From: Pseudonocardia sediminis
Lineage (GTDB): Bacteria > Actinomycetota > Actinomycetes > Mycobacteriales > Pseudonocardiaceae
Length of the DNA: 64,000 bases
Direction of reading: 5' to 3'
Assembly (NCBI RefSeq): GCF_004217185.1
Contig: NZ_SHKL01000001.1
Location: 1-64,000 of the forward strand
The notes below the pieces were generated by a model. It saw only the letters and a program-made list of their open reading frames with translations, had not been told where the DNA came from and did not search any database. The translations under genes were made by a program, and so were the position numbers. Below are positions 18,277 to 29,308 of the stretch, in pieces (within the stretch, counting starts at the first letter, position 1; each line of letters begins with the position of its first letter).

Positions 18277-19266
18277 TCAGTCGCGGCCCTGCACACCCAT
18301 GATCGACGCGATCCGCTCGAGGTCTTCGACGGAGCCGAACTCGACGACGATGCGTCCCTTGCGCTTGCCGACCTCGACCCGCACCTGGGTGTCGAACGCG
18401 TCCGACATCCGGTTGGCCACCTCGGTGATCTCGGCCGGGGTCTCGGTGACCCGGCGGGCCGGACGCTCCTTGGCCGGGCCCTCCTGGCGGGCCAGGACGA
18501 CGGCTTCCTCGGTCGCGCGGACCGACATCCCCTCCGCGACGATCCGGGTCGCGAGCTCCTCCTGCTTGCCGGCGTCCTCCAGGCCCAGCAGCGCGCGGGC
18601 GTGCCCGGCGCTGAGCACTCCGGCGGCGACACGGCGCTGCACCGACACCGGGAGACGCAGCAGACGGATCATGTTCGTGACGACCGGGCGGCTGCGCCCG
18701 ATCCGGTCCGCGAGCTCGTGGTGGGTCACGCCGAACTCCTCGAGCAGCTGCTCGTAGGCGGCGGCCTCCTCCAGCGGGTTGAGCTGGACGCGGTGGATGT
18801 TCTCCAGCAGGGCGTCGCGCAGCATCGCGTCGTCGGCGGTGTGCCGGACGATCGCGGGCAGCACCTCCAGCCCGGCGCGCTGGGCGGCACGCCACCGGCG
18901 CTCGCCCATGATGAGCTCGTAGTCGCGGCCACTGGACCGGACCACGATCGGCTGCAGCAGGCCGAACTCGCGGATCGAGTGCTCGAGCTCGGCGAGGTGC
19001 TCGTCGTCGAACTGGATCCGCGGCTGCTTCGGGTTGGGCACGATCCGCGCGAGCGGGATCTCCCGGTACTCCGCCCCGCCGTCGACGACGGCCGGCGCGT
19101 CCACGGCGGCCGTCCCGCCGGCCGGGGGAGCGGGCTCCGGCGGGCCGGGACGGTTCAGCGGTGCGGAGCCCGCACCGGGCCGGGACGGCGCACCGGGCTC
19201 GGCGACCGGACCGGTCGGGATCAGGGCCGCCAGCCCGCGGCCGAGACCCCCTCTGCGTTCGGCCAT
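18277..19266 (-). CDS. parB: Chromosome partitioning protein ParB
   Basis: A 329-residue CTPase and DNA-binding clamp that loads at parS. The N-terminal ParA-interacting segment begins [17 protein letters not shown]. The CTP-binding ParB/Srx motifs are present as [20 protein letters not shown] and [17 protein letters not shown]. The HTH follows around [20 protein letters not shown], then the C-terminal dimer domain [17 protein letters not shown]. An Ala/Gly/Pro-rich linker lies at residues 17-60. It is downstream of parA with a 5-base gap. Confidence 0.96.
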   Translation of the reverse strand: MAERRGGLGRGLAALIPTGPVAEPGAPSRPGAGSAPLNRPGPPEPAPPAGGTAAVDAPAVVDGGAEYREIPLARIVPNPKQPRIQFDDEHLAELEHSIREFGLLQPIVVRSSGRDYELIMGERRWRAAQRAGLEVLPAIVRHTADDAMLRDALLENIHRVQLNPLEEAAAYEQLLEEFGVTHHELADRIGRSRPVVTNMIRLLRLPVSVQRRVAAGVLSAGHARALLGLEDAGKQEELATRIVAEGMSVRATEEAVVLARQEGPAKERPARRVTETPAEITEVANRMSDAFDTQVRVEVGKRKGRIVVEFGSVEDLERIASIMGVQGRD

Positions 19267-19271
19267 CGGTT

Positions 19272-20174
19272 CTACCGTCCGTTCGTGCGGCCGGGGTCGG
19301 CCCGAAGGTTCGCGCCGTACTCGGCGATCTCGCGTGCGGCGTCGACGTAGCTCATCGCCCCGCGCGAGCCGGGGTCGTAGGCGAGCACGGTCTGGCTGTA
19401 GCCGGGGGCCTCGGAGACCTTGACGCTGCGCGGGATGACGGTGCGCAGGGCGGTCGGGCCGAAGTGCTGGCGGACCTCGGAGGTCACCTGGTCGGCCAGC
19501 TTGGTGCGGCCGTCGTACATCGTCAGCAGGATCGTCGAGACGTGCAGCGACGTGTTCAGGTGCGAGCGCACGAGGTCGATGTTGCTCAGCAGCTGCCCGA
19601 GCCCCTCCAGCGCGTAGTACTCGCACTGGATCGGGATCAGCACCTCCGCCGCCGCGACGAGCGCGTTGACGGTCAGCAGCCCGAGCGAGGGCGGGCAGTC
19701 GATCAGGACGTAGTCCACGTCGAGCTCGGCCAGCGCGTCGTCGGTCAGGGCCTGGGCAAGCCGGGCCTCGCGGGCCACCATGCTGACGAGCTCGATCTCC
19801 GCACCGGCGAGGTCGATCGTGGCCGGCACGCAGAGCAGGTTCGGCGACGCGGAGCTCTGGGCCGCGGCCTCCCGCAGGTCGATCTCGCCGAGCATGACCT
19901 CGTAGACCGACGGGGTCCCGGTCCGGTGCTCGACGCCGAGGGCGGTGCTGGCGTTGCCCTGCGGGTCGAGATCGACCACCAGCACGCGGATCCCGTGCAT
20001 GGCCAGTGCCGCCGCCAGGTTGACGGTGCTGGTCGTCTTACCGACGCCGCCCTTCTGGTTCGCGACGGTGAGGATGCGGCGCCACGACGGCCGCGGCATT
20101 CCGTGCTTGTCCGGATGCAGCACCCGGGCGGCCCTCTCCGCCTCTTCCGCGATCGGGGTCCATCCGAGACTCAC
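19272..20174 (-). CDS. parA: Chromosome partitioning ATPase ParA (Soj)
   Basis: A 300-residue deviant Walker ATPase. Walker A is [17 protein letters not shown], Walker A' is [15 protein letters not shown] and Walker B is [13 protein letters not shown]. It forms the DNA-bound gradient that moves ParB-parS complexes after replication. GTG at 20174 is chosen: AGAGGG precedes it and a short N-terminal extension before the domain is normal in actinobacteria. The longer open frame would run over the parS site and rsmG. Confidence 0.95.
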   Translation of the reverse strand: MSLGWTPIAEEAERAARVLHPDKHGMPRPSWRRILTVANQKGGVGKTTSTVNLAAALAMHGIRVLVVDLDPQGNASTALGVEHRTGTPSVYEVMLGEIDLREAAAQSSASPNLLCVPATIDLAGAEIELVSMVAREARLAQALTDDALAELDVDYVLIDCPPSLGLLTVNALVAAAEVLIPIQCEYYALEGLGQLLSNIDLVRSHLNTSLHVSTILLTMYDGRTKLADQVTSEVRQHFGPTALRTVIPRSVKVSEAPGYSQTVLAYDPGSRGAMSYVDAAREIAEYGANLRADPGRTNGR

Positions 20175-20193
20175 GCGAGGCCCTCTCTGCAAT

Positions 20194-20207
20194 GTTTCAC
20201 GTGGAAC
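20194..20207. other. parS-like site 5
   Basis: GTTTCACGTGGAAC differs from the perfect palindrome at one base. With flanks it is TGTTTCACGTGGAACA, fully symmetric at the ends. It lies between rsmG and parA, just upstream of the parA start, where ParB binding could also influence parAB expression. Confidence 0.85.
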
Positions 20208-20220
20208 AGCCGTGTCCTGC

Positions 20221-20967
20221 TCATCGTCGCTGCTCCTTCCTCCGGTTCGGGCCCGGGGGCCCACCGCGTCGTGCCCCACCCCGCTGGGAACCACCACGCC
20301 GGTCCGACATCCGTTCGATCGCCACCACCGTCGTCGGCGGGTCGACCACTCCGGCGCCGCACTCCAGGATCCTCGGTTCGCCGCCGCCGAGCGTGCGAAC
20401 CGCCGCACGGTCCCGCTCGATCTCCTCGGCCACCGACGCCCCCTTGAGGGCGAGCATGCTGCCGCCGTGCCGGACCAGGGGCAGGCAGAGACCGGTGAGC
20501 CGGGCCAGCGGCCCGACGGCGCGTGCGGTCACCACGTCGGCTCCCTCCCATCGTCGCAGAACGGCGGACTCCTCGGCCCGGCCCCGTTCGACGGCGATCG
20601 ACAGGCCCAGATCCTCGATGACCTCGTCCAGCCAGTCCACCCGCCGCGCGAGCGGCTCCACGAGAACGATCCGCAGATCCGGCCGGGCCAGTGCCAACGG
20701 TATCCCGGGAAGGCCCGCGCCCGAACCCACGTCGACGACCTTCGCCCCCTCGGGGACGAGTTCGCCCAGAACGGCGGAGTTGAGGACGTGCCGGTCCCAG
20801 AGACGGTCGTTCTCCCGGGGCCCGATCAGGCCCCGCTCGACGCCGGACGTGGCGAGGTGCTCGACGTACCGGACCGCCGACGCGAGCCGGTCGCCGAACA
20901 CCTCCCCGGCCGCCGGTGGGGGCGGGGGAGGCGTCACGGCGACCGGGTCGGGTTCGCTGTCGGCCAC
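20221..20967 (-). CDS. rsmG: 16S rRNA (guanine(527)-N(7))-methyltransferase RsmG
   Basis: A 248-residue SAM-dependent methyltransferase (GidB). The SAM-binding motif is [20 protein letters not shown], preceded by [14 protein letters not shown]. Downstream are [15 protein letters not shown] and [12 protein letters not shown]. It methylates G527 of 16S rRNA; loss gives low-level streptomycin resistance in other bacteria. The C-terminal 30 residues are an Arg/Gly-rich extension. GTG start. It lies in the usual jag-rsmG-parAB order. Confidence 0.94.
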   Translation of the reverse strand: MADSEPDPVAVTPPPPPPAAGEVFGDRLASAVRYVEHLATSGVERGLIGPRENDRLWDRHVLNSAVLGELVPEGAKVVDVGSGAGLPGIPLALARPDLRIVLVEPLARRVDWLDEVIEDLGLSIAVERGRAEESAVLRRWEGADVVTARAVGPLARLTGLCLPLVRHGGSMLALKGASVAEEIERDRAAVRTLGGGEPRILECGAGVVDPPTTVVAIERMSDRRGGSQRGGARRGGPPGPNRRKEQRR

Positions 20968-20969
20968 GA

Positions 20970-21494
20970 CTAGTTGTCCGGGAGGACGACCACCTGGCGG
21001 CGCGGCTCCTCGCCCTCGCTCTCGCTGACGACGCCCTTGACCGTCGCGACGGCGTCGTGCACCACCTTGCGCTCGAACGGCGTCATCGGGCGCAGGCGTA
21101 CCGCCTCGCCGGAGGACTTGACGTCGTTCGCGGTCTGCTTGCCGAGCTCGGTCAGCTCGTCACGGCGGCCCTGGCGCCAGCCGGCGATGTCGAGCATCAG
21201 CCGACTGCGGTTGCCCGAGGCCTGCTGCACGGCCAGCCGGGTCAGCTCCTGCAGGCTCTCGAGCACCGAGCCCTTGTCGCCGACCAGCTTGTTCAGGTCG
21301 TCGCCCCCGTCGATGCTGACGATCGCGCGCCCGCCCTCGACGTCGAGGTCGATGTCCCCGTCGAAATCCAAGACGTCGAGCAACTTCTCCAGGTAGTCCC
21401 CGGCGATGTCCCCCTCCTGGATCAGGACGTCCTCGCCGCTCGGCTTGGCCGGCTCGGGGGTCTGTACGTCACCGTCCTGTGCGGTCTTCGGCAC
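20970..21494 (-). CDS. jag: RNA-binding protein Jag/KhpB
   Basis: A 174-residue protein with a KH domain and an R3H domain. The KH part includes [20 protein letters not shown] and the R3H part includes [17 protein letters not shown]. An acidic N-terminal stretch precedes them. Homologues bind small RNAs and mRNAs with KhpA and influence cell-wall synthesis. GTG at 21494 is preferred over GTG at 21512, because the ribosome-binding site AGAGGAGA lies between the two. It is separated from rsmG by two bases. Confidence 0.9.
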   Translation of the reverse strand: MPKTAQDGDVQTPEPAKPSGEDVLIQEGDIAGDYLEKLLDVLDFDGDIDLDVEGGRAIVSIDGGDDLNKLVGDKGSVLESLQELTRLAVQQASGNRSRLMLDIAGWRQGRRDELTELGKQTANDVKSSGEAVRLRPMTPFERKVVHDAVATVKGVVSESEGEEPRRQVVVLPDN

Positions 21495-21596
21495 GGTGTG
21501 TCTCCTCTCCACGTGAACGCATGGGGCGCAGCCGGCCCACGCGGCGGGTGTGCGGTGTGTCCCGGCCCGCCGGGGCCGAGCTGCGCGGGTCGGGGG

Positions 21597-22757
21597 TCAG
21601 CGGCGCTTGCGCTTGCCGGCTCCCGGGCGGGATCCGCCGGACTTGCCGCCCTGCGACGGGCGCTTCCCGGAGGCCCCGCCGGGGGTCTTCACCGGCTTCG
21701 CTCCGGGCTTCTTCTGCCCACCGGACGGACGGGCGCCGTTGCCGTTCGCCGACGACCCGTTCGCGCTCGCGCCGTTGCCGTTGGCGCCGTTGCCGTGGGG
21801 GGACGATCCGTTCGATGTCGCGGTCTCCGGCACGTCGATCTCGTCGCTCTCGACCGTCTCCGGCTCGTTCGTGGCCGTCACGTCGGAGGCCTTGCGGTCC
21901 TGCGGACGGACCGGCTTCTGCCCGGGCTTCGGGGCCAGCGACTTCGCGGCCTCGGCCGTCTTCTCGCGCTTCTGCGACTCCTCGGAGTCGATCCGCTTGT
22001 AGACGACGTACTGCTGGCCGAGCGTCCAGAGGTTGTTCGTGACCCAGTAGAAGAGCACCGCGAGCGGCAGGAACGGCGCACCGACCACGACGCCGATCGG
22101 GAACACGTACAGCATCAGCTTGTTCATGATCGCGGCCTGCGGGTTGCCGGCCTGGGCCTCGGCCTGGCGGGCGACCGAGTGGCGCGCGGTGATGTGGGTG
22201 AAGATGCCGGCCGCGATCATCAGCGGGACCATCACGATCCACTGGTTGAGCAGGTTGCCGCCGAGCTCGGTCACGCTGGGCACGCCCTGGATCGGGAAGA
22301 TCGCCCCGCCGAGCTTGGCGCCGAGCAGGTTCGAGTCGACGAACGAGCGGACCTCGTCGGCGCCGAAGTAGTAGTTCTCCGTCTTGCCCGGCTTGAACTC
22401 GCGCAGCACGTGGAACAGACCGATGAACACCGGCACCTGCACCAGCACCGGCAGGCAGCCGCCGAGCGGGTTCGCGCCGTTCTCGGCCTGGAGCTTCTGC
22501 ATCTCCGTGGCGAGCTTCTGCTTGTCGTTGGCGTACTTCTTCCGGAGCTTCTGCATCTCCGGGGCCATCTGCTGCATCTTGCGCATCGACCGGACCTGGC
22601 CGACGAACGGCTTGTAGAGGATGGCGCGCAGCGTGACGACGAGGAACACCACCGACAGCGCCCAGGCCAGGCCGCTCGTGTCCCCGAACACGAAGCTGAA
22701 CACCTCGTGCCACAGCCACATGATGAAGCTGATCGGGTAGTAGATGAAGTTCAGCAC
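21597..22757 (-). CDS. yidC: Membrane protein insertase YidC
   Basis: A 386-residue Oxa1/YidC insertase. N-terminal TM ([20 protein letters not shown]), the conserved cytoplasmic coiled hairpin [20 protein letters not shown], the hydrophilic-groove [22 protein letters not shown], and later TMs including [20 protein letters not shown]. The C-terminal ~110 residues are a disordered Asn/Gly/Ser-rich and then strongly basic tail (ends GAGKRKRR), suited to ribosome contact. The start overlaps the yidD stop by seven bases. Confidence 0.95.
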   Translation of the reverse strand: MLNFIYYPISFIMWLWHEVFSFVFGDTSGLAWALSVVFLVVTLRAILYKPFVGQVRSMRKMQQMAPEMQKLRKKYANDKQKLATEMQKLQAENGANPLGGCLPVLVQVPVFIGLFHVLREFKPGKTENYYFGADEVRSFVDSNLLGAKLGGAIFPIQGVPSVTELGGNLLNQWIVMVPLMIAAGIFTHITARHSVARQAEAQAGNPQAAIMNKLMLYVFPIGVVVGAPFLPLAVLFYWVTNNLWTLGQQYVVYKRIDSEESQKREKTAEAAKSLAPKPGQKPVRPQDRKASDVTATNEPETVESDEIDVPETATSNGSSPHGNGANGNGASANGSSANGNGARPSGGQKKPGAKPVKTPGGASGKRPSQGGKSGGSRPGAGKRKRR

Positions 22758-23113
22758 GGCGCTTGCTCCTCGCGGTCTCGGGCGTGGCCCGTGGTGCGGT
22801 CCTCGGCCGAGGGGCCTCTTGATCGGGAAGAAGTCGTCTCACGACGCGGCGGAACCGGGTCTACCCCGCCAGGGTGCCACGGGGCGCAGCGCAGCAACCG
22901 GCGAGCGGTGAGCCAGATGCCTCTCACCAGGCCGTGCACCTGCAACGCCTCGATCCCGTATGCGCTGCAGGTGGGGTAGAAGCGGCACGTCGGGGGAAGT
23001 GCGGGGGAGATCCACCGCTGGTATCCCCGCAACACCGTCGCCGCGGCCCGCGCCCCCGCGGACGGACGGCGGGGCCCCGCCTCTGTCCCGGCGGGTACTG
23101 CTTCGAGGTTCAC
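22751..23113 (-). CDS. yidD: Membrane protein insertion efficiency factor YidD
   Basis: A 120-residue YidD/haemolytic-domain protein. The family core is [20 protein letters not shown] followed by [14 protein letters not shown], with the three conserved Cys pattern, then [17 protein letters not shown]. It is thought to assist membrane insertion with YidC. The C-terminal 25 residues are polar and extend beyond the usual domain. It lies between rnpA and yidC with translational overlap to yidC. Confidence 0.92.
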   Translation of the reverse strand: MNLEAVPAGTEAGPRRPSAGARAAATVLRGYQRWISPALPPTCRFYPTCSAYGIEALQVHGLVRGIWLTARRLLRCAPWHPGGVDPVPPRRETTSSRSRGPSAEDRTTGHARDREEQAPC

Positions 23114-23141
23114 TGCGACCAGCTCCGTCCGGCGCCGGTGT

Positions 23142-23546
23142 TCACGACGACACGTTCTGGTTCGGTGCCGGCGGCGCCGCGGTTCGTGGTGTCCGGGGCC
23201 GCTGCGCGGCGCGCAGCGCGGAGTCGAGATCGACGCCGAGCTGGGCCGAGGACGCGTCCGCCGCCGGCGGGAGCGCGCGCACGACCAGCATCGCGCCGGC
23301 GGGCAGGCCGTCGATCCGGTCGGCGACGAGGTGGCGCAGCCGCCGCGACACCCGGTGCCGGACGACCGCGTTGCCGACGGCCTTGCTCACGACGAAACCC
23401 GCCCTCGGCCCGTCGTGCTCGAGCACGTCGGTGGGGCGGGTCTGGTCGAGATGGACGACGAGCCGGGTACGCCCTGCCCGACGACCGCGACGGATCGTCG
23501 AGGCGAAGTCTGGCCGGCGCGTGAGCCGGGCTCGGGCCGGCAACAC
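23142..23546 (-). CDS. rnpA: Ribonuclease P protein component
   Basis: A 134-residue basic protein of RNase P, which processes tRNA 5' ends together with the catalytic RNA. It begins [20 protein letters not shown], has [20 protein letters not shown] followed by RRLRHLV (the RNR-type motif), and the later [12 protein letters not shown] strand. The C-terminal ~30 residues are a Pro/Arg-rich extension. It follows rpmH by 29 bases. Confidence 0.93.
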   Translation of the reverse strand: MLPARARLTRRPDFASTIRRGRRAGRTRLVVHLDQTRPTDVLEHDGPRAGFVVSKAVGNAVVRHRVSRRLRHLVADRIDGLPAGAMLVVRALPPAADASSAQLGVDLDSALRAAQRPRTPRTAAPPAPNQNVSS

Positions 23547-23575
23547 AGGGCTACCCGGGTCTGCGTGACCGGCCG

Positions 23576-23719
23576 TCAGGCCGAGAGCTTCTCGCGCCCC
23601 TTGCGACGACGCGTCGCGAGGATCGCGCGGCCGGCACGGGTGCGCATGCGCAGGCGGAAACCGTGCACACGCGCCCGACGGCGGTTGTTCGGCTGGAAGG
23701 TGCGCTTGCCCTTGGTCAC
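23576..23719 (-). CDS. rpmH: 50S ribosomal protein L34
   Basis: A 47-residue protein on the reverse strand, read as [20 protein letters not shown] at the start, then [20 protein letters not shown] and GREKLSA. This is the highly conserved L34 sequence. Start codon GTG at 23719. It is first in the rpmH-rnpA-yidD-yidC-jag-rsmG series. Confidence 0.96.
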   Translation of the reverse strand: MTKGKRTFQPNNRRRARVHGFRLRMRTRAGRAILATRRRKGREKLSA

Positions 23720-23889
23720 GGTCGACTCTCCTGGACGGCGGGTTGGACGGGCGCGAGCCCGACCGCCGGTTGCTCAGCTGGATGTACTCATGGTCGTCGC
23801 CGGTCAGTGCGCAGGGCCGTCGTCACGGACACCGAGGCGTCCCGCGACGGGTCGACACAGGCCGACCACTGTCCAGCTTTCTCCTGACA

Positions 23890-23919
23890 AGGGTACGCAG
23901 CCGTCTCGAAGAGGGTCAA
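23890..23919 (-). promoter_or_regulatory. Probable vegetative promoter of rpmH operon
   Basis: On the reverse strand TTGACC (23914-23919) and TACCCT (23890-23895) are separated by 18 bases. This is close to the actinobacterial housekeeping consensus. It would give a 5' untranslated leader of roughly 165 bases before rpmH. Confidence 0.5.
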
Positions 23920-24112
23920 ACCAGCCCCGGCCCGATCGTCGCACCCCCTCCGAGCTGCGACGACGTCCGCACGGACCCACCCGTCGGGGGACGTCCGCGA
24001 CGGCTGCTAGCGTTCCGGCCTCATCCGTGCGATCCCCGCACCGGTCCGACATCGACCCCGCCGCCCCGCTGCGTGCCGGGCGTGGACGCCTGCGTACCTT
24101 CTTACGCACAAG

Positions 24113-24121
24113 TGTGGATAA
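24113..24121 (-). promoter_or_regulatory. DnaA box upstream of dnaA
   Basis: Exact TTATCCACA on the reverse strand in the dnaA leader. The arrangement is known for dnaA autoregulation. It is the best match to the E. coli consensus on this side of dnaA. Confidence 0.75.
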
Positions 24122-24205
24122 CCCTGGGGATGGCGCTGCGTCGTGCCCCGGTACGGGTGCACGATCCGCACGCGCGAACGAGTCGAGCGGGAGGGGGAAC
24201 CGCGG

Positions 24206-25951
24206 ATGACCGACCAGCCGGGCGATCTCGGACGGGTGTGGAACCGCGTCATCGCCGACCTCTCCGGAGCATCGGCCGAGTCCGGCGCCCCCACCCTGTC
24301 CCCCCAGCAACGCGCGTTCCTCCGCCTGACGCGCCCCCTGGGCCTCCTCGACGGCACCGCACTCCTGGCCGCTCCGAGCGAGTTCGCCAAGGACGCCATC
24401 GAGCGCATCCTCCGGCGCCCGATCAGCGACGCGCTCGGCCGGCACCTCGGGGTCGCGGTCAACCTCGCGGTCGTCGTCGACGCGTCCGCCGCGTCCGGCG
24501 GGACCGAGGTGCCCGACCCCCCGGGCTTCGGACGCCCGCAACCCGGCACCGGACTGCTGTCCCCGATCCCGACCGGCTCGTCCGAGGCCTCCGACGACCG
24601 CGGTTCCCGCGACGGGTACGACCGGCGCGACTCCCACGGCCGCGACGGCGCGGGCGACACCGGGTACGGCAGCGTCGAACTGCGGGAGAGCGGACCGGCC
24701 GAGTACGGCGGCGCCCGTCACGAGACCGCCGACGGCCACCGGGGCGCCCATGGAGGCGGGCACGACGGGGAGCAGCTCAGCACCGAGCCGGTCCCGACCA
24801 ACGGTGGTGGCGGCTGGTCGCCGGACGGCCGCGGCGAGTCCGCCCGCGCCGAGCAGGGCACCGCCTGGCCGGCCTACACCGCGCCGCAGGCCGGTGACCC
24901 CGTCGCACCGAGGTCGCAGACCCGGCTCAACGAGCGCTACACCTTCGACACGTTCGTCATCGGCGCGTCGAACCGGTTCAGCCACGCCGCCGCGGTCGCG
25001 GTGGCCGAGGCGCCGGCCCGTGCCTACAACCCGTTGTTCATCTGGGGCGAGTCCGGGCTGGGCAAGACCCACCTGCTGCACGCCGTGGGGCACTACGCCC
25101 AGCGGCTGTTCCCCGGGATGCGGGTCCGGTACGTCAGTACCGAGGAGTTCACCAACGACTTCATCAACTCGCTGCGCGACGACCGCAAGGTCGCGTTCCA
25201 GCGGCGCTACCGCGACGTCGACGTCCTGCTGGTCGACGACATCCAGTTCCTGGAGGGCAAGGAAGGGACCCAGGAGGAGTTCTTCCACACCTTCAACACG
25301 CTGCACAACGCGAACAAGCAGATCGTCGTCTCCTCGGACCGTCCGCCCAAGCGGTTGGAGACCCTCGAGGACCGGATGCGCACCCGCTTCGAGTGGGGCC
25401 TGATCACCGACATCCAGCCTCCCGAGCTGGAGACCCGGATCGCGATCCTGCGGAAGAAGGCCGCGCAGGACCGCCTGGCCGTCCCCGGCGACGTCCTGGA
25501 GTTCATCGCCGAGCGGATCGAGCGCAACATCCGCGAGCTCGAGGGTGCGCTGATCCGGGTCACCGCGTTCGCGTCGCTGAACCGCCAGCCGGTCGACACC
25601 CAGCTCGCCGAGATCGTGCTGCGCGACCTCATCCCGGACTCGGCCGCCTCCGAGATCACCGCGCCGACGATCATGGCGGTCACAGCCGAGTTCTTCGGCG
25701 TGACGCTCGACGACCTGTCCGGCCCGGGCAAGACGAAGGCGCTCGCGCAGGCGCGTCAGATCGCCATGTATCTGTGCCGCGAGCTGACCGACCTGTCGCT
25801 GCCGAGGATCGGGCAGACGTTCGGCGGCCGCGACCACACGACCGTCATGCACGCCGACAAGAAGATCCGCAACGAGATCTCGCTCCGCCGCAAGACCTTC
25901 GAACAGGTCCAGGAGCTCACCGCGCGGATCAAGCTGCGCGCCCGGCACTGA
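24206..25951 (+). CDS. dnaA: Chromosomal replication initiator protein DnaA
   Basis: A 581-residue AAA+ initiator. Domain I covers about residues 1-85 ([11 protein letters not shown] at the start), domain II is a long Gly/Asp/Ser-rich linker to about residue 240, domain III begins [20 protein letters not shown] and has Walker [17 protein letters not shown] and Walker [13 protein letters not shown]. Domain IV has the DNA-binding signature [18 protein letters not shown] at 24206 is chosen; GAGGGGG precedes it. It is followed by the 1.1-kb oriC. Confidence 0.97.
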   Translation: MTDQPGDLGRVWNRVIADLSGASAESGAPTLSPQQRAFLRLTRPLGLLDGTALLAAPSEFAKDAIERILRRPISDALGRHLGVAVNLAVVVDASAASGGTEVPDPPGFGRPQPGTGLLSPIPTGSSEASDDRGSRDGYDRRDSHGRDGAGDTGYGSVELRESGPAEYGGARHETADGHRGAHGGGHDGEQLSTEPVPTNGGGGWSPDGRGESARAEQGTAWPAYTAPQAGDPVAPRSQTRLNERYTFDTFVIGASNRFSHAAAVAVAEAPARAYNPLFIWGESGLGKTHLLHAVGHYAQRLFPGMRVRYVSTEEFTNDFINSLRDDRKVAFQRRYRDVDVLLVDDIQFLEGKEGTQEEFFHTFNTLHNANKQIVVSSDRPPKRLETLEDRMRTRFEWGLITDIQPPELETRIAILRKKAAQDRLAVPGDVLEFIAERIERNIRELEGALIRVTAFASLNRQPVDTQLAEIVLRDLIPDSAASEITAPTIMAVTAEFFGVTLDDLSGPGKTKALAQARQIAMYLCRELTDLSLPRIGQTFGGRDHTTVMHADKKIRNEISLRRKTFEQVQELTARIKLRARH

Positions 25952-27072
25952 CTCCCGGCCGAACCGCGGCCGACCCGTCGTCGGGCCGGCTCCTCCGTCC
26001 CCCACGTCCCACCCGTCCCGTCCCCGGGTGAACTCTCCGGCAGGCTCCCGGCCGGAGCCCCTACGGCCTCACAGCGCCCTCCGGGACCGAGTTGTCCACC
26101 GGCTCCACCGCTACATCCACAGGTCAGAGCGCCTGTTCGTCCGGTTCCGGCCGGTCACGAGCCGCGACCTCCGCCTCTCCCGTGCCACCCACACGGACAT
26201 CACCGCGCCAGGGCCTCAGCGGGGCTCTGAGCCGGTCCCGGAACGCGACCGCCCGGCCGCGACGGCCGTTGCCGGGCCGTGATCTCGATCCCCATCGGGG
26301 ATGAACGGATTCCCACGGCGTGTCGCTCCGACACGTTCCGCTCGACGTCCGGTAGAGGGCGTTCGGCGCACGGGCCGTGATCGGGCTGATCGACTTCGCC
26401 CAGCACACGGTCACTCTCCGTCGACATTGCTGTGACAGGTGTGGCAATTGTGAGTTCCGGCAGCGCGGTGACCTCCCGATCGACACCGCGTCCCCATCAC
26501 CCTCGGTGGAAGATCCGACACGCTTCCACCCACATCTGGGGACAACTCTGTGGATTGTTGCGCCGGGACCGGTGGACGGACGGCCGTGAATCTGGGGACA
26601 ACTCCGGTCCACCCCGGGGACAGATCCGGGACAGGTCGGGCACAACCGGCTCGGTCCACCGCCGCGCGAAGCTGCCCACGATCCGTCCCAGGGGTGGGTG
26701 CACAGCCGACGCGGCCTGCTGACCAGCGCAGACGTCCTCCATCCACACTGTGCACAGGACTTATTACTACTACGGTTTCTCTCTCCAGAAGTTTCTAAGA
26801 GAAGAACAAGCACGTGGACAGGTGAGGAAGCACCGCCCCGATCGGGCACACAGGGTCAGCCGTGACCACGGTCAGGGCGGCGTGGAAAGTGTCGGCCGGA
26901 GCCTCTACGGTTGGCCCTCGGCGAACCTGGGGTCCCGACATCGGGATCCGGTCGGCTCGTCCTCGTCCCGTTCGTCGGTGCCGTCATCGGCACCCGCACC
27001 ACCTGTCCACCCGTCGCAGACCGGTCTCCTGGCCGGCTCTCGACGCTCCACCGGGGAAGGGTTCCCGCTGCC
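25952..27072. other. oriC: Origin of replication (oriC)
   Basis: The dnaA-dnaN spacer of 1,121 bases, the known oriC position in actinomycetes. DnaA boxes or variants: TTGTCCACC 26092-26100; ACATCCACA 26113-26121; TGGGGACAA 26537-26545; TGTGGATTG 26549-26557; TGGGGACAA 26593-26601; CGGTCCACC 26605-26613; CGGGGACAG 26615-26623; CGGTCCACC 26652-26660; CCATCCACA 26739-26747; TGTGCACAG 26749-26757; CGTGGACAG 26813-26821; CTGTCCACC 27003-27011. One AT-rich tract at 26759-26810 follows the last tight pair of boxes and is the likely unwinding site. No gene is supported here. Confidence 0.9.
26761..26772. other. DnaA-trio-like unwinding element
   Basis: The top strand TTATTACTACTA means the bottom strand, read 3' to 5', is AAT-AAT-GAT-GAT. 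Four consecutive triplets fit the DnaA-trio consensus 3'-(G/A)A(T/A)-5'. The tract begins four bases after the boxes at 26739-26757, the expected geometry for DnaA filament loading onto one strand. Confidence 0.7.
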
Positions 27073-28227
27073 ATGAAGTTCCGGGTCGAACGCGACGTCC
27101 TTGCGGACGCGGCCGCCTGGGTGGCCCGCAGCCTCCCGGCCCGTCCACCGGTGCCGGTGCTCGGTGGCGTGCTCATCCAGTCCGGCGAGGGCGAGTCCGA
27201 CGAGCGTCTGACCGTCTCCGGCTTCGACTACGAGACCTCGGCCCGTGTCGAGCTCGACGCCACGGTCGGCGAGCCCGGCCGGATGCTGGTCTCCGGACGG
27301 CTCCTGGCCGACATCACCCGCGCGCTGCCGTCGAAGCCGGTCGACCTCGTCGTCGACGGGTCCCGCGCCACGATCAACTGCGGCAACAGCCGGTTCAGCC
27401 TCCCGACGATGCCGGTCGAGGACTACCCGCAGCTGCCGTCCATGCCCCAGCGCGCCGGGTCCGTCGACGCCGGCCAGCTGGCCGCCGCCGTGGCCCAGGT
27501 CGCCGTCGCGGCCGGCCGGGACGACACGCTGCCGATGCTCACCGGCATCCGCCTCGAGATCGAGGGCACGCAGCTGACCCTGGCCGCCACCGACCGGTTC
27601 CGGCTCGCCGTGCGCGAGCTGGAGTGGGTACCCGAGGACGCCTCGATCTCCACCGCCGTGCTGATCCCGGCGAAGACGCTGGCCGAGGTGGCCAAGACGC
27701 TCGCGGGGTCCGGCACCGTGGAGATCGCGCTGTCGGCCGGCGACGGGATGCTCGGGCTCACCGGTGGCGGGCGCCGCTCGACGAGCCGGCTGCTCGACGC
27801 GGAGTTCCCGCGGTTCCGCCAGCTGATCCCGGCCGAGCACACCACCGCCGCGGAGCTCGAGGTGTCCGCGCTGGTCGAGGCGATCAAGCGCGTGTCGCTG
27901 GTGGCCGACCGGGTCGCCCAGATCCGGCTGGAGTTCGGCGAGGACGGGCTGCGCCTGGCCGCCGGCGGGGACGACGTCGGCAGCGCCGAGGAGGAACTCC
28001 CCTGCACGCTGGACGGCAACCCGCTGACCATCGCGTTCAACCCGGGCTACCTGCTCGACGCGCTCGGCCAGCTGCACACCGACCGCGCGCAGCTGACGTT
28101 CACCACGCCGAACCGGCCGGCCCTGGTCCGCCCGGTCCCGCCGCCGGCCGCCGACGACGCCGAGGCCACGCCGCCGGAAAAGTCCGGTTACCTGCACCTG
28201 CTGATGCCGGTCCGCCTCCCCGGCTGA
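27073..28227 (+). CDS. dnaN: DNA polymerase III subunit beta (sliding clamp)
   Basis: A 384-residue beta clamp with three repeated clamp domains. It begins [20 protein letters not shown], contains the second-domain landmark [20 protein letters not shown] with [11 protein letters not shown], and ends with the conserved [10 protein letters not shown]. It tethers polymerase III to DNA. The ATG at 27073 fits homologue starts; upstream frame is part of oriC. Confidence 0.96.
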   Translation: MKFRVERDVLADAAAWVARSLPARPPVPVLGGVLIQSGEGESDERLTVSGFDYETSARVELDATVGEPGRMLVSGRLLADITRALPSKPVDLVVDGSRATINCGNSRFSLPTMPVEDYPQLPSMPQRAGSVDAGQLAAAVAQVAVAAGRDDTLPMLTGIRLEIEGTQLTLAATDRFRLAVRELEWVPEDASISTAVLIPAKTLAEVAKTLAGSGTVEIALSAGDGMLGLTGGGRRSTSRLLDAEFPRFRQLIPAEHTTAAELEVSALVEAIKRVSLVADRVAQIRLEFGEDGLRLAAGGDDVGSAEEELPCTLDGNPLTIAFNPGYLLDALGQLHTDRAQLTFTTPNRPALVRPVPPPAADDAEATPPEKSGYLHLLMPVRLPG

Positions 28228-28316
28228 GCGGGCCCGTCCGGCCGGGACGAGACTGTGCCCGGACCGCGGCCCGTCGATTTCCGTCGGGCCGGACGAGCGT
28301 GGGGAGAGGGGAACTC

Positions 28317-29300
28317 GTGCAGATCGGACTGATCGGTCTCGGCCGCATGGGCGGCAACATGCGGGACCGGTTGCGCGCGGCGGGACACGAGGTCGTCGGG
28401 TACGACCCGCGGCCCGAGGTCAGCGACGTCGGTTCCCTCGACGAGCTGGCCGCGGCACTGACCTCGCCGCGCGTGGTCTGGGTGATGGTCCCCTCGGGCG
28501 ACCCCACCCGCAGCACCGTGACGACGCTGTCGCAGACCCTGTCGGCCGGTGACCTGGTGATCGACGGCGGCAACTCCCGCTACACCGACGACGGCCCGAA
28601 CGCCGAGCTGCTCGACGCGAAGGGCATCGGCTACGTCGACTGCGGAGTCTCCGGCGGCATCTGGGGCAAGGACAACGGCTACGGCCTGATGGCCGGCGGC
28701 TCCGACGAGCACATCGCCCAGGCCATGCCGATCTTCGACGCGCTCCGGCCGGAGGGTCCGCGCGAGGAGGGCTTCGCGCACGCCGGTCCGGTCGGCGCCG
28801 GGCACTTCTCGAAGATGGTCCACAACGGCATCGAGTACGGCCTGATGCAGGCCTACGCCGAGGGCTTCGAGCTGATGCAGGCCACCGAGCTGATCACCGA
28901 CGTCCCGGCCGTCGTGCAGGCGTGGTCGCGCGGCACCGTCGTCCGTTCCTGGCTGCTGGACCTGCTGGTCAACGCGTTGCGCCAGGACGCCGACCTCTCC
29001 GAGCTGGAGGGGTACGTCGACGACTCCGGGGAGGGCCGGTGGACGCTGGAGGAGGCGATCCGCCACGCCGTGCCGCTGCCGGTGATCTCCGCGGCGCTGT
29101 TCGCGCGGTTCTCCTCGCGCCAGGACGAGTCGCCCGCGATGAAGGCGGTCGCGGCGCTGCGCCACCAGTTCGGCGGGCACGCGGTGAAGGCGTCGGGCCC
29201 GACCGGTGCCCCCGGTGACAAGGCCGGTCCGTCCTCGGGCACCGGTTCGACCGGTGATGCGGCCGGCCCGTCGTCGGGCACCGGCTCCGCCGGGGGCTGA
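28317..29300 (+). CDS. gnd: 6-phosphogluconate dehydrogenase, decarboxylating
   Basis: A 327-residue short-type 6PGDH (YqeC/GndA-like), which converts 6-phosphogluconate to ribulose 5-phosphate and CO2. The N-terminal Rossmann motif is [17 protein letters not shown], the substrate motifs are [11 protein letters not shown] and [20 protein letters not shown], and the catalytic Lys is in [18 protein letters not shown]. The C-terminal ~30 residues are a Gly/Ser/Pro tail with a repeated GPSSGTGS unit. GTG at 28317 follows GGGGAGAGGGG. Presence between dnaN and recF is typical of actinomycetes. Confidence 0.93.
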   Translation: MQIGLIGLGRMGGNMRDRLRAAGHEVVGYDPRPEVSDVGSLDELAAALTSPRVVWVMVPSGDPTRSTVTTLSQTLSAGDLVIDGGNSRYTDDGPNAELLDAKGIGYVDCGVSGGIWGKDNGYGLMAGGSDEHIAQAMPIFDALRPEGPREEGFAHAGPVGAGHFSKMVHNGIEYGLMQAYAEGFELMQATELITDVPAVVQAWSRGTVVRSWLLDLLVNALRQDADLSELEGYVDDSGEGRWTLEEAIRHAVPLPVISAALFARFSSRQDESPAMKAVAALRHQFGGHAVKASGPTGAPGDKAGPSSGTGSTGDAAGPSSGTGSAGG

Positions 29301-29308
29301 CCGCACGC

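Larger units (their letters stand above)
23720..24205. other. rpmH-dnaA divergent intergenic region
   Basis: About 490 bases holding the leader and promoter of rpmH and, on the other side, the dnaA leader. A perfect DnaA box (TGTGGATAA, 24113-24121; reverse complement TTATCCACA) lies 85 bases before the dnaA start, fitting autoregulation by DnaA. No gene is seen in it. Confidence 0.65.
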
